Origin: Rivularia sp. T60_A2020_040
Lineage (GTDB): Bacteria > Cyanobacteriota > Cyanobacteriia > Cyanobacteriales > Nostocaceae
Direction: 5' to 3'
Length of the DNA stretch: 64,000 nt
NCBI GenBank assembly: GCA_015272215.1
Contig: JACYMD010000128.1
Span: 62,001-126,000 of the forward strand
How positions within the stretch are numbered: the stretch's first letter is position 1; each line of letters begins with the position of its first letter. This document shows, in pieces, positions 42,420-52,140 of this stretch. The position numbers and the translations under genes were made by a program. The notes beneath the pieces were generated by a model. It did no database searches. It was not told the origin of the DNA and was given only the letters and a program-made list of their open reading frames with translations.

Positions 42420-44654
42420 GTGAATCAAGCCAGCCTAAGTCCCCATGTAAATCCAGCTGCTGATACAGAACCGGGTTACGGACAACTGTTTGCGGTATTA
42501 ATCCGGCGATTTCCTTGGTTTTTGATCGTATTTCTGGCTTCCGTAGGAGCGGGTTATTATATATACAAAAAAACACCGCCTACATACAACAGTTCAATGG
42601 AACTGCTAGTAGAGCCAAATTATCAAGCAAAAGCAGAAGGAACGGAAATAGGCAAAAATCAGTTTACGGACTCGAATGTGAAGATAGATACTGCTACTCA
42701 GTTGAATTTAATGGGTAGTTCTTCACTTCTAAAACAAGCAGTTGATAAACTAAAGCCTGAATATCCGGAGATCACCGTAAATAATATCAAAAGTGCTTTA
42801 TCTTTACAGCAACTAAGGTCAAAAGAAGATAATACTGCAACTAAAATATTCCGCATTGAGTATACAGGTCAAGACCCAGCAAAAACTCAAAGAGTATTAG
42901 AAGCTATACGGCAAGTTTATCTCGATTACAACAAAGAGCAGCAGAGAAAGCGTTTAGGAAATGGTCTGAAAGTTGTCAGGGAACAGAAAAAAAATGTCGC
43001 AGACGAGTTAAATAAAGCTGAAGCACAATTATTAAGGTTTCGCAAAACTGAGAATTTAACAGATCCTTCTACACAAGCAAAAGCTTATGAAGACGCTTTA
43101 AATAATATTCAGCAAGAACGAACCACAACTCGTAATCAATATAGAGAAGCTCAAGCTCGTCTCAACTCTTTACAACAACAGTTAAAACAAACTCCTCAAA
43201 ATGCACTGGTTTCTTCTCGTTTGAGTCAGTCAACTCGTTATCAATCCTTGCTCAACGAAATCCAAAAAACCGAACTGGCGATCGCCCAAGCCAATTTGCG
43301 GTTTACAGAAAGTCATCCGGACGTTTTAAAGCTCAAGGAACAGCTTGTAGAACAAAAACAGTTATTACAACAAGAAGTCGGAAGAGCTTTAGGAGGAAGT
43401 AACGCGGATGCCAGCGCCATCGATTCCGGTGAAATACTTAACCAAGGACAGCTTTCTCAAACAGACCTCAACCTTGCTAGTAATTTAGCAGAAACCCAAA
43501 CAAATCTGTTTGCTTTAGCTGCTCGCGACCAAAGTTTAGCACAAAGAGAAGAACAGCTTAACCAAGAATTGAGAAAATTTCCTCTCCTCTTAGCTCAGTA
43601 TAATCGCTTACAACCCCAGGTAGACTTGACCCGTCAACGCTTGCAACAGCTTTTGAAAGTAGAGCAAGAATTAGAGCAAGAACTCAACAAAGGTGGATTT
43701 AACTGGGAAGTAGTGGAAGAACCCCAAGAAGGAAACTACTTAGGTCCAAATCTGCAACAAAACCTGATGTTGGGTGGAGTAGTGGGTTTGATGTTAGGAG
43801 GGATAGCAGCTTTTGCTCGTGAAGCCGGAGATGATGCGGTTCGGACTACTGCTGAACTAGAAAAACAAGTTGCTATCCCCTTGTTAGGGACAACTCCGAA
43901 ATTACCTTCTGCAAAAGCCAAAGAGCCGGTGTTTAGATTACCGTTCGGCAAGCCAGAAGTTCTTGCTCCTTGGACAGTTCAGGTGTTACAATCACCACCA
44001 CGTTGGGAATCCCTAGACCTAATTTATAAAAATATAGAATTGCTCAATTCTGTTTCTACCTTCAAATCTTTGATGATAACTTCAGCATTACCTGATGAAG
44101 GTAAATCAGCTTTAGCTTTAGGTTTAGCGATGAGTGCGGCTCGCTTGCATAAAAAGGTATTATTAATTGATGCCAATTTACGCGACCCTAGCGTACATAA
44201 AAATCTCAATCTTCCCAACGAACAAGGTCTTTCTACTTTGTTGACAAGCGATGTCGCTCTACCTAACCAGATAACTCTCCAATCTTCAGGCTCATCTTAT
44301 ATAGATATCTTAACCGCAGGACCAATTCCCGACGACCCAGCGAATCTATTAAGCTCTCCTCGTATGGAAGAATTGATGAGTGCATTTGAAGAAAACTACG
44401 ATTTAGTCATCTTGGATGGCTCTTCTGTACTTGGTTTGGTGGATGCTTTACTCACAGCATCAACTTGTCGCGGCGTAATCATGGTAGCAAGTATTGGCAA
44501 GGTAACTCGTACCCAAGTTGCACAAGCGACTGCCATGCTCGGTAAGTTGAATTTACTTGGGGTTGTGGCAAATGGAGTCTCAAACTCTAGTTTTAGTTAT
44601 GTTCCCCATGTTAAACAACAGCAACTTGCACTCAAAGGAGCCGTGGAAGAGTAG
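42420..44654 (+). CDS. Wzc-like polysaccharide co-polymerase / BY-kinase
   Basis: It controls chain length and export of the polymer in the inner membrane. The 744-residue protein has an N-terminal Wzz domain with a first helix (FPWFLIVFLASVGAGYYIY), a long periplasmic coiled coil (about 150-430), a second helix (LMLGGVVGLMLGGIAAF) and a cytosolic P-loop domain with SALPDEGKSALALGL, LLIDANLRDP and LVILDGSSVLG. The C-terminus has only one tyrosine (SSFSYVPHV) and no Tyr cluster, so autokinase control may be weak or absent. GTG 42420 is chosen because GAGGAA precedes it by nine bases; a TTG at 42396 would overlap the previous gene. Confidence 0.88.
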   Translation: MNQASLSPHVNPAADTEPGYGQLFAVLIRRFPWFLIVFLASVGAGYYIYKKTPPTYNSSMELLVEPNYQAKAEGTEIGKNQFTDSNVKIDTATQLNLMGSSSLLKQAVDKLKPEYPEITVNNIKSALSLQQLRSKEDNTATKIFRIEYTGQDPAKTQRVLEAIRQVYLDYNKEQQRKRLGNGLKVVREQKKNVADELNKAEAQLLRFRKTENLTDPSTQAKAYEDALNNIQQERTTTRNQYREAQARLNSLQQQLKQTPQNALVSSRLSQSTRYQSLLNEIQKTELAIAQANLRFTESHPDVLKLKEQLVEQKQLLQQEVGRALGGSNADASAIDSGEILNQGQLSQTDLNLASNLAETQTNLFALAARDQSLAQREEQLNQELRKFPLLLAQYNRLQPQVDLTRQRLQQLLKVEQELEQELNKGGFNWEVVEEPQEGNYLGPNLQQNLMLGGVVGLMLGGIAAFAREAGDDAVRTTAELEKQVAIPLLGTTPKLPSAKAKEPVFRLPFGKPEVLAPWTVQVLQSPPRWESLDLIYKNIELLNSVSTFKSLMITSALPDEGKSALALGLAMSAARLHKKVLLIDANLRDPSVHKNLNLPNEQGLSTLLTSDVALPNQITLQSSGSSYIDILTAGPIPDDPANLLSSPRMEELMSAFEENYDLVILDGSSVLGLVDALLTASTCRGVIMVASIGKVTRTQVAQATAMLGKLNLLGVVANGVSNSSFSYVPHVKQQQLALKGAVEE

Positions 44655-45576
44655 ATATTTAATCGGAGTATCCCTACGGAACCCACAGAGCAATCTAAGA
44701 TAGTCGAGTTTATATTTTTATCAGGGTGTTTACAGATACTGATTTCAAAAACCCGACTTATCAACTCTTAGAAGTAGGTGTGACAGTAGATAGTTAATAA
44801 TATTTGATTTATTCAGGCAACGTTTTCATTTAATCGTATGCCTTTTATATTGTCAATTAGACTTGGTTATGCAAGCTATATTTACTTAAGATAGTTGTTG
44901 AATTCAAACTATTACCCAATATAAATAGCCCTCTCGAAAATAAGAAGCGCAGGAATATCTATTCTCTTTCGTAACTGCGTTCCACTCAGGGGTACTCAGG
45001 TTAACATAATGTCAAAGGGTATTTGAGGTTAAACGAAATGACAGCAGTTCAAACGAAGTATATATGAATTTTACGTGAATTCTTTAGTAGATTTGTTTTT
45101 TTTAGGTAAAGCTCTGCAAATCAAAAAACTTTATTAAGTTGCGAAAAATATTTATGTTACAATTACTTAGAAATTGACAATAATATAGTTATTAAGTGTT
45201 ACGCAAATTTAATTCATCGTACCTTGATAATAAGTGTAATAAATCAGTTACTATTTAAAGAATAAATAAAGAATCTATTTTAAATTAGCGTTATTCATAT
45301 AGTTTCCTATATCCTGTTTATTGAATACCGTTACAAAAAAAAGGTAATAGCACAATTTAGTCGTTTTCTTGGTAGTCTCGCATCTTTTCTTAAGATAGTT
45401 TTCCCGTGGAATTGGTCAAAATTATGTAATTACCGTAACGGAAATTTTATAAGTTATTATTTGCCTGGATTATTTATTTTGATGCAAGTGAAGCCAAAAA
45501 TTACGGAGAATATAGGTGTTTCTCCGGTATTTTATGATTAAACAAGCTGTCTACCACCACACAATTTAAAATTCAT
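44655..45576. promoter_or_regulatory. Long hepC upstream region
   Basis: This 922-bp AT-rich region precedes hepC and has no credible gene. A gap this long inside an otherwise tight cluster suggests a separate, developmentally controlled promoter. I scanned for the NtcA motif GTA-N8-TAC and found no exact match. A GTTACGGTAAT-like segment (TACCGTAACGG, about 45433-45443) and TTTTACGTGAATTC (about 45070) are present but not assignable to a regulator. Confidence 0.5.
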
Positions 45577-46350
45577 ATGACAATTTCAATAGCTCCAACT
45601 TTATACAATAGCCGCAGTGGAGTTGAATCTAAGAGTTCGATCTACTGCACCCTTCAATGGCGACGCAATCAATTATTAGTTAAATCTTCGGGTACAATCA
45701 AGCAGCCTTATATGCCTTCATTAGATAATCATGAATCTTTGAAGGAATGCTTAAAACATTCTGCCGTTAAGTTAGTTCGCATAGATCCCAAATTGGGTGA
45801 AGAAAAAGTCAGACTTTGGGCAGATGCTTGTGCGTCCATTTCCAAACCAATATATTTGTCTATAAGTGCCGACAAAAAGCAGCCCAAGCCAAATAGTTTA
45901 TTTTTGTGGGGTTTCAAACGGCTAATTGAGTGGGCGATCGCCAGCGTTTTTCTACTAGTATTAAGTCCGCTGATGTTACTATTAGCATTATTCATGAAAG
46001 TAGATGCTCAAGCACCAATATTTGAACGTACTTGGCACGTTGGTGAAAGAGGTAAATTATTCAAGATAATCAAATATCGGACAAAATCTGCGAATATAGA
46101 AGCAATCAACCAAAACACCACACAAATAGGTAAGTGGATGCATAAATCCGGTTTAGAAAACTTACCACAGTTGTTAAATGTGCTTCGAGGTGAAATAGGC
46201 TTATTTGGTTCTCGTTGCTGGACTTTGGAAGATGCGATTAAGTTAACTCCGGAGGCACAAAAACAACTAAATCATCTACCAGGAATCATCAGTTCGTGGG
46301 AAGTAGAGTCTGAATCGAGCACATTACATCTAGATAGCCAAATATCCTAA
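45577..46350 (+). CDS. hepC: Heterocyst envelope glycosyltransferase HepC (sugar transferase)
   Basis: This 257-residue enzyme has an N-terminal soluble part (MTISIAPTLYNSRSG...; LQWRRNQLLVKSSG), one long hydrophobic hairpin (AIASVFLLVLSPLMLLLALFM) and a bacterial sugar transferase domain (IIKYRT; GLENLPQLLNVLRGEIGLFGSRC). That domain would start repeat-unit synthesis by placing a sugar phosphate on undecaprenyl phosphate. Compared with the 460-residue WbaP type it lacks the four N-terminal helices. The N-terminal pattern and its place a few hundred bases before hepA match HepC of Anabaena, needed for the heterocyst envelope polysaccharide. The order hepC, hepA supports the name. Confidence 0.88.
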   Translation: MTISIAPTLYNSRSGVESKSSIYCTLQWRRNQLLVKSSGTIKQPYMPSLDNHESLKECLKHSAVKLVRIDPKLGEEKVRLWADACASISKPIYLSISADKKQPKPNSLFLWGFKRLIEWAIASVFLLVLSPLMLLLALFMKVDAQAPIFERTWHVGERGKLFKIIKYRTKSANIEAINQNTTQIGKWMHKSGLENLPQLLNVLRGEIGLFGSRCWTLEDAIKLTPEAQKQLNHLPGIISSWEVESESSTLHLDSQIS

Positions 46351-46737
46351 TTTGTCTATAAATGTTAATAAATATTATTCATAGTTTACTTTGGGAATTC
46401 AACAAAATCATTACTGCCAACACTTGTAAAAACTATATTTTACCTTTGGTGTTGGCATTGTATCCTGGGAGAATAATCATAAAAATGCTGGTAAATAGTC
46501 GTGCAAAATAAATTATTTAGTTAGAGGAGGTAACAGGGATACGACTCCGGGACTAGCCAGGTTGCAAGAAAAATTCCTAAAATATCGCAATTTTATTCCT
46601 GTTCAAAAATAGCTAAATATTTCTGCTTAACTATTTAGTAAAAGGGATGATTGTTAATGTCACACTACTATCCTGTTAAAAAAGAATCAATACTTGATGA
46701 GCCACTACTCTAACAGTAAAAAAAATAAATAATATAT
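46351..46737. promoter_or_regulatory. hepC-hepA spacer
   Basis: This 387-bp spacer has no gene. In Anabaena hepA has its own strongly induced promoter behind hepC, so a hepA promoter is expected here. TTAGAGGAGGTAAC (about 46518-46531) looks like an orphan ribosome-binding site without a following frame. No exact NtcA box was found by eye. Confidence 0.45.
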
Positions 46738-48579
46738 ATGCAGAGAAAAATATACCAGCCATTGAGCAATTTACTAAAAGCAACTAACTTCTGGAAGGAT
46801 AACTATTTAATATTACGAGAATTTAAACATTTCCGTAAGGTTACTATATTTGCTTTAGTTTTTTCTATACTAGCAGCGGCTTTTGAAGGTTTTAGTATTG
46901 GTTTTTTGTTAACTTTTTTACAAAGTCTGACAGCCGGGAGCAACGCAGAACCGATTCACACAGGTATTACTTGGTTTGATATCTGGATATTAGGAGTCAA
47001 AACTTCGGCAACAAGTCGTTTATATAGAATATCAATATTAATTTTATTAAGTACTTGGCTGCGTTCTGCATTCAATTATTTTGGTGCAATCTACACCGAA
47101 TCGGCACAGTTACATCTAGCAGACCGTTTGCGTAAGCGGATGTTTGAACATTTACAAGCATTACCCTTAAGCTATTTTGTTAAAACTCGTTCCGGTGAAC
47201 TGATAAACACGATAACCACTGAAATAGAAAGATTGAAGCAAGGTTTTGGTGGTGCTGCTTTCCTGATTACTAGGGGAATGGCAGTTTCTGTTTATTTTAT
47301 CTCCATGTTTTTGATATCATGGGAACTTTCGATAGTTTCAGTGTTGCTGTTTACACTTTTAGGAGTAGGACTTTCAACCCTTAATGCTCGTGTTCGAGAA
47401 TCAAGCTTTGGAATTTCTAATGCTAACGGTCTTTTTCATTCAACAGCCACAGAGTTTATTAATGGTATCCGCACAGTTCAAGCATCAGGTACCCAAGATT
47501 TTGAACGGGAGCGTTTTTATGACGTTAGCGGTAAATTACTTCATGCTTCAATAAAAGTTGCAAGAGCTTGGACTTTGGTAAAACCCATAGCTGAAGCAAT
47601 TGCAACTACCGCGCTGATTGGTTTAATTATTCTTTCCTTTGCGAAATTTACCTTACCAGTTGAGTCTTTATTAACATTTTTCTTTGTGATGACTCGTCTT
47701 GTACCCAGTATTCAAGACATCAATGGAACGGTAGCATTCATGAGTACCTTAAATGGTTCCTTAGATAATGTCACAAAACTACTTGAAAGTGATAACCAAG
47801 AGTACTTCCAAAATGGCGATACTGAATTTAAGCAGTTGAATCGTTCTATTGACATAGTATCTGTTGATTTTGGTTACGAACCCAGTAATTTAGTATTGCA
47901 AAATATTACCCTGACCATTGAAAAGGGAAAAACAACTGCTTTGGTAGGAGCATCTGGTGCTGGAAAAACCACCCTTGCAGATTTGATTCCTCGATTTTAC
48001 GATCCAACAGAAGGGCATATTTTTGTTGATGGAGTCGATTTAACAGATTTTGACATCTACTCGTTGCGAAAAAACATGGCTGTTGTCAGTCAAGATACAT
48101 TTATTTTCAATACTTCAGTTTGGAATAATATTGCTTACGGTACACTCAGCGCTTCCGAAGCTGAAATCAAAGAAGCTGCTAGACTTGCCAATGCATTAGA
48201 ATTTATTGAAGATATGCCTGAAGGTTTTGATACCCAACTTGGCGATCGCGGTGTTAGACTATCCGGGGGACAAAGACAGCGAATCGCCATCGCACGTGCA
48301 TTACTTCGCGATCCCCAAATTTTGATTTTGGATGAAGCCACCAGTGCTTTGGATTCTGTATCAGAACGGTTGATTCAAGATTCTTTGGAAAAGCTTTCTG
48401 TTGGTAGAACAGTGATTGCGATCGCTCATCGACTTTCTACAATTGCTAAAGCCGATAAGGTAGTTGTATTAGAAGCAGGAAATATTGTCGAACAAGGAAA
48501 ATACCAAGACTTACTACAACAACGTGGCAAGTTATGGAAATATCATCAAATGCAAAATGAAGTCGGTCAAACAAATTAA
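46738..48579 (+). CDS. hepA: ABC exporter HepA
   Basis: HepA is an MsbA-type half transporter needed to lay down the heterocyst envelope polysaccharide, probably moving a lipid-linked glycan across the inner membrane. The 613-residue protein has six membrane helices in its first 330 residues, then an ATPase with Walker A GASGAGKTTL, Q-loop VVSQDTFIF, signature LSGGQRQRIAIARALL and Walker B ILILDEATSALD. Length and position after hepC match Anabaena HepA. A rho-independent terminator follows 70 bases downstream, separating it from the GT2 genes. Confidence 0.92.
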   Translation: MQRKIYQPLSNLLKATNFWKDNYLILREFKHFRKVTIFALVFSILAAAFEGFSIGFLLTFLQSLTAGSNAEPIHTGITWFDIWILGVKTSATSRLYRISILILLSTWLRSAFNYFGAIYTESAQLHLADRLRKRMFEHLQALPLSYFVKTRSGELINTITTEIERLKQGFGGAAFLITRGMAVSVYFISMFLISWELSIVSVLLFTLLGVGLSTLNARVRESSFGISNANGLFHSTATEFINGIRTVQASGTQDFERERFYDVSGKLLHASIKVARAWTLVKPIAEAIATTALIGLIILSFAKFTLPVESLLTFFFVMTRLVPSIQDINGTVAFMSTLNGSLDNVTKLLESDNQEYFQNGDTEFKQLNRSIDIVSVDFGYEPSNLVLQNITLTIEKGKTTALVGASGAGKTTLADLIPRFYDPTEGHIFVDGVDLTDFDIYSLRKNMAVVSQDTFIFNTSVWNNIAYGTLSASEAEIKEAARLANALEFIEDMPEGFDTQLGDRGVRLSGGQRQRIAIARALLRDPQILILDEATSALDSVSERLIQDSLEKLSVGRTVIAIAHRLSTIAKADKVVVLEAGNIVEQGKYQDLLQQRGKLWKYHQMQNEVGQTN

Positions 48580-49105
48580 AGAGTAGGAATAGCTGGTTAA
48601 TTTACAAAAATTATACTTAATAATTAGTCAAAATATTAATCATAGGGTTTGCTAATGGCAAGCCTTTTTTTTTAGGTTAGTTCCCTTAGAAGTGCAATTC
48701 ATACAAAAACGGTATTAATATTTTGAATACTTAAAGTGCTTTTAAGGGGGTATCGTTTGTAATTACCGAACCTTAATTTAAAGTTTTTATAAAGAAGATT
48801 ATCTCTAAGATTTTGATTCCAAAAAATAACGCAAAACCTCTCGCTTAATATACATATATTTTGGTATAACCAATTCAAAAGATACACATGACAACTATCT
48901 GTAAACAACTTGCTTACGGGATAGTCGCAATTTATCAATGACCGTAATACTACATACACTACTTCAAATCGTGTATTTTTATGTATTTACGCTTTGACAA
49001 CTTGTAATCTTTAAAACAGAAATGAGAGTATTAACTTAGATAAATACTCAGGATTACAAATCTATAAAACTTTTTCCCTAAAGCAAAATCCTTGTTAAAT
49101 AAGCT
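48580..49105. other. Spacer between hepA and the GT2 block
   Basis: After the hepA terminator this 526-bp AT-rich spacer has no gene or known repeat. A promoter for the following glycosyltransferase genes is expected in its second half. Confidence 0.45.
48646..48673 (+). terminator. Terminator after hepA
   Basis: GGTTTGC, a five-base loop and GCAAGCC (one T-G pair) are followed by nine T residues. It would end the hepA transcript. Confidence 0.8.
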
Positions 49106-50143
49106 ATGAGTCAGTTAAATCCTTATCGTCCGAGCATTTTGCCAGTTTCCCCAGAAGTAAAACGTCCTCTGTGGTCTGTAATGATTCCTACTTATAATTG
49201 TGCAGAATATTTACGGTATACACTCAAGAGTATTTTGGCACAAGACCCTGGAGTAGATCAGATGCAAATCGTAGTTGTTGACAACCACTCTACGGAAGAT
49301 AATCCAGAAGCAGTTGTGAAAGAGTTGGGGGCAGACCGTATAGAATTTTACCGTCAAACCAGTAATGTCGGTATGATGAATAATTTTCAAACCTGTTTTG
49401 AGTTATCTAGGGGGAAGTTGATTCATTTAATGTGCAGTGACGATGGTGTCAGAGAGGGATTTTATCAAAAGATGGCACAACCTTTTGAAAAACATCCAGA
49501 ACTAGGTGCTGCTTTTTGCCGAAGTATTGCGATCGATCAATACAATCAATGGCAAGGTTTATCAGATTTTGAGATGCCCACCAGTGGTATCTTACCTAAA
49601 AAATGGTTGCATAGAATTGCCGAACTTTGCTGTATTTCCGTACCTTCTCTGGCTGTGGTGCGGCGTGAAGTTTATGAAAATCTGGGAGGATTTGACCGAC
49701 GCTGTGGTATCAGTGGAGATTGGGAGATGTGGGTGAGAATTTTTAGTCATTATCCAATGTGGTTTGAAGCAGAACCTTTGGCTATGTGGCGAGTACATTT
49801 AAATTCTGCAAACAATGTTAACGCCAAAAGTAATGTTTTCATCCAGGAAAATTATCATACCGTAGAAACTATCTTAAATTCTTATTTTTCTCAAGAGAAT
49901 AATCATAAACTTGCTAGAACTGCGAAACAGAATTGTGCTTTTTTGGCTTTAGAATCAGCAGATTTTTTAATCATAAAGGGCGATATACCTGGAGCTATGC
50001 TTCAATTGAAAACAGCACTAAAATATAGTAAGTCGTATAAAGTAGTGCGGTCAGCAAGTCGTATATTATTGTGGAATAGAACGATTAGTATTCTACAAAA
50101 AGTGGTAAAATCGGACGGATATAACACAAGTATTGAGATTTAA
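49106..50143 (+). CDS. Family 2 glycosyltransferase
   Basis: The 345-residue GT-A enzyme starts with PLWSVMIPTYNCAEYLRYTL and VVDNHSTED (nucleotide-binding strand and Asp), has the metal-binding MCSDDG and a later GISGDWEMWVRIFSHYP typical of the acceptor region with the catalytic Asp. No membrane helix is seen. It is the first of a five-gene glycosyltransferase block. The sugar is unknown. Confidence 0.88.
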   Translation: MSQLNPYRPSILPVSPEVKRPLWSVMIPTYNCAEYLRYTLKSILAQDPGVDQMQIVVVDNHSTEDNPEAVVKELGADRIEFYRQTSNVGMMNNFQTCFELSRGKLIHLMCSDDGVREGFYQKMAQPFEKHPELGAAFCRSIAIDQYNQWQGLSDFEMPTSGILPKKWLHRIAELCCISVPSLAVVRREVYENLGGFDRRCGISGDWEMWVRIFSHYPMWFEAEPLAMWRVHLNSANNVNAKSNVFIQENYHTVETILNSYFSQENNHKLARTAKQNCAFLALESADFLIIKGDIPGAMLQLKTALKYSKSYKVVRSASRILLWNRTISILQKVVKSDGYNTSIEI

Positions 50144-50147
50144 AGAG

Positions 50148-51119
50148 ATGACCGAAAATTATCAAGACCAACCTTTAGTCAGCGTTATTATTCCTACTTA
50201 CAATCGTCCAGAATATCTCAAAGTAGCTCTCACAAGTGCCGTTCAACAAACATATCAAAATATCGAAATTATTGTTTCTGATAATTGTAGTCCTGAAAAT
50301 CCGCAATCGATCATTGAGGATTTTAAAGATTCTAGAATTCGCTTTTTTCGTAATGAAAGCAATCTAGGAATGTTTGTGAATACAATGAATGCTTTTAAAA
50401 AAGCGCGAGGCAAATATGTTGCCAGCTTATTAGACGATGATATGTGGGAAAAAGACTTTTTAGCTAAGCTTGTACCCGCATTAGAAGCCAATTCCGATTT
50501 AGCTTTAGCTTTCTGTGATCACTACGTAATCAAAGCAGATGGCACAATTGATATTGCTGCAACACAAAAGTGTTCTCAATTCTATAAACGTGTAGATTTA
50601 AAAGAAGGAATTTACAAACCTTTTTATAAATTAAGCTTAGTTGATAGAGCAGTTTCCAGCGCGACTGCGGCTGTAATTCGTCGAGAAATCATAGATTGGG
50701 ATAGCATACCACCAGAAGTCGGTGGTTCGTGGGATATTTATCTGAATTATCTGTGCTGTCGTTCTGGTTCGGGTGCTTATTATTATCCTGCTAAATTGAC
50801 CAGATATCGCGAACATGAACAAACAGAGACAATGCTAAGTGGAAGACGCAATTTTCAAGCTAAAATCCGCAAAGCAAAAGCTGACCTTTTCTGTTACGAG
50901 CAGTTTATCAAAGATGACAGATTAAAAGAATTACATCCTTATTTTCAGAAACAATGGGGATATATTAGTACGAATTTAGGAATTGGCTTGATGCGAGGTG
51001 AAAACTTAAGAGAAGCACGTATTAGTTTTTGGCATTCTTTACGTCGAAACTTTAGTTTACGAACAATAGCCGCACTAATACTCAGTTTTATTCCCCCGAA
51101 AATCGCAGCTAAATTTTAG
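50148..51119 (+). CDS. Family 2 glycosyltransferase
   Basis: The 323-residue GT-A enzyme has PLVSVIIPTYNRPEYLKVAL, IIVSDNCSPENP and SLLDDDMW as donor and metal motifs, and GGSWDIYLNYLCC near the acceptor site. The frame opens at TTG 50133, overlapping the previous gene; the ATG at 50148, four bases after the upstream stop, is preferred. It resembles its upstream neighbour, and the two may be old duplicates. Confidence 0.87.
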   Translation: MTENYQDQPLVSVIIPTYNRPEYLKVALTSAVQQTYQNIEIIVSDNCSPENPQSIIEDFKDSRIRFFRNESNLGMFVNTMNAFKKARGKYVASLLDDDMWEKDFLAKLVPALEANSDLALAFCDHYVIKADGTIDIAATQKCSQFYKRVDLKEGIYKPFYKLSLVDRAVSSATAAVIRREIIDWDSIPPEVGGSWDIYLNYLCCRSGSGAYYYPAKLTRYREHEQTETMLSGRRNFQAKIRKAKADLFCYEQFIKDDRLKELHPYFQKQWGYISTNLGIGLMRGENLREARISFWHSLRRNFSLRTIAALILSFIPPKIAAKF

Positions 51120-51194
51120 TTGTAACTGACAACACATATATTTCGTAATCAATATTAGCCTAATTATTTGAAAATCAAGGAAGGTTTTACACAA

Positions 51195-52106
51195 ATGCGA
51201 ATTGCAGCTTGTATTACAACTAGAAATCGTTCCCTAGAGCTTGATAATTGTTTAAAAGCTTTGTGGAATTCTACAGTTAAACCTCATAGAGTTATTGTTT
51301 CGGATGACTCCCAAGATATTGAAGTTCAGCAAACAAATTTAGAAGTTGTGCAACAATATCCAGGAACAACTTATATTACAGGTCCCAAACGTGGTGTTTG
51401 TGCTAACCGTAATAACGCAGTCAATGCAACTTCTGTTTTAGACACTGATTTTGTGGCTTTTGTTGATGATGATATTTGTGTAGAACCAGACTTTATTGCT
51501 AATGCAACCGAGAGATATTCTCAAATGTCAAACGAGCAAAGAAAGTATACTATTATTACAGGTGTTAGTACAGGTACTAAAGGAGAGAAATTACTCCCAT
51601 CAAAATTAACTTTTCGAGGATATTTTTGTGCCACCGAAGAGACTCCCGAAACAGTCGTAATTCACGCAGCATTATTCCCCAGACAGTTTTTTATTCAAGA
51701 ACAGTGGGATGAAGATATATATTTCGGTTATGAAGATGCAGAACTTTGCTTGCGAGCGATTAAGTTTGGTTACAAAATAATCTCTTGTCCAGAGTTACAA
51801 GTAAATGTTAAAAGTACCGAAAGCGTACTTGACGCGCCGGGTATTAGTGGTATTAGTAATTATGAATTACACATAGAAGCTGCTAGACTTTATGTAGGCA
51901 TTAAACGCTATAAAAATCTATTCCCAAATCCGATTAAGTTACTAGCCTTTTTAACTATATATTTTATTCATATGAGCGGATATTTACTAAAAAGAGGAGC
52001 AATCCAAGCTTGGCCAGAAATTATTCGTCGTTCTCGGATTCAACTATTATGGCAGCAGGAAAATATTTCTCAACCAGAAGCTGCTTCTTCGGTGATTGGT
52101 TCTTGA
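51195..52106 (+). CDS. Family 2 glycosyltransferase
   Basis: This 303-residue enzyme starts MRIAACITTRNRSLELDNCL, with VIVSDDSQD and the metal motif FVDDDICVEPDF. The later GYEDAELCLRAIKFGYKI is the ED catalytic region usual in rhamnosyltransferase-like GT2 proteins. The chosen ATG at 51195 has AAGGAAGG ten bases upstream; an earlier TTG at 51168 lacks such a site. A C-terminal hydrophobic segment (LLAFLTIYFIHMSGYLL) may anchor it in the membrane. Confidence 0.86.
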   Translation: MRIAACITTRNRSLELDNCLKALWNSTVKPHRVIVSDDSQDIEVQQTNLEVVQQYPGTTYITGPKRGVCANRNNAVNATSVLDTDFVAFVDDDICVEPDFIANATERYSQMSNEQRKYTIITGVSTGTKGEKLLPSKLTFRGYFCATEETPETVVIHAALFPRQFFIQEQWDEDIYFGYEDAELCLRAIKFGYKIISCPELQVNVKSTESVLDAPGISGISNYELHIEAARLYVGIKRYKNLFPNPIKLLAFLTIYFIHMSGYLLKRGAIQAWPEIIRRSRIQLLWQQENISQPEAASSVIGS

Positions 52107-52140
52107 AATTCGTACCTAATTTTTACAGCAGGCTGATATC

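Noticed and set aside
44655..45576. NtcA-type GTA-N8-TAC site before hepC
   Set aside because: No exact match was found on reading the region; near matches are expected by chance in AT-rich DNA.
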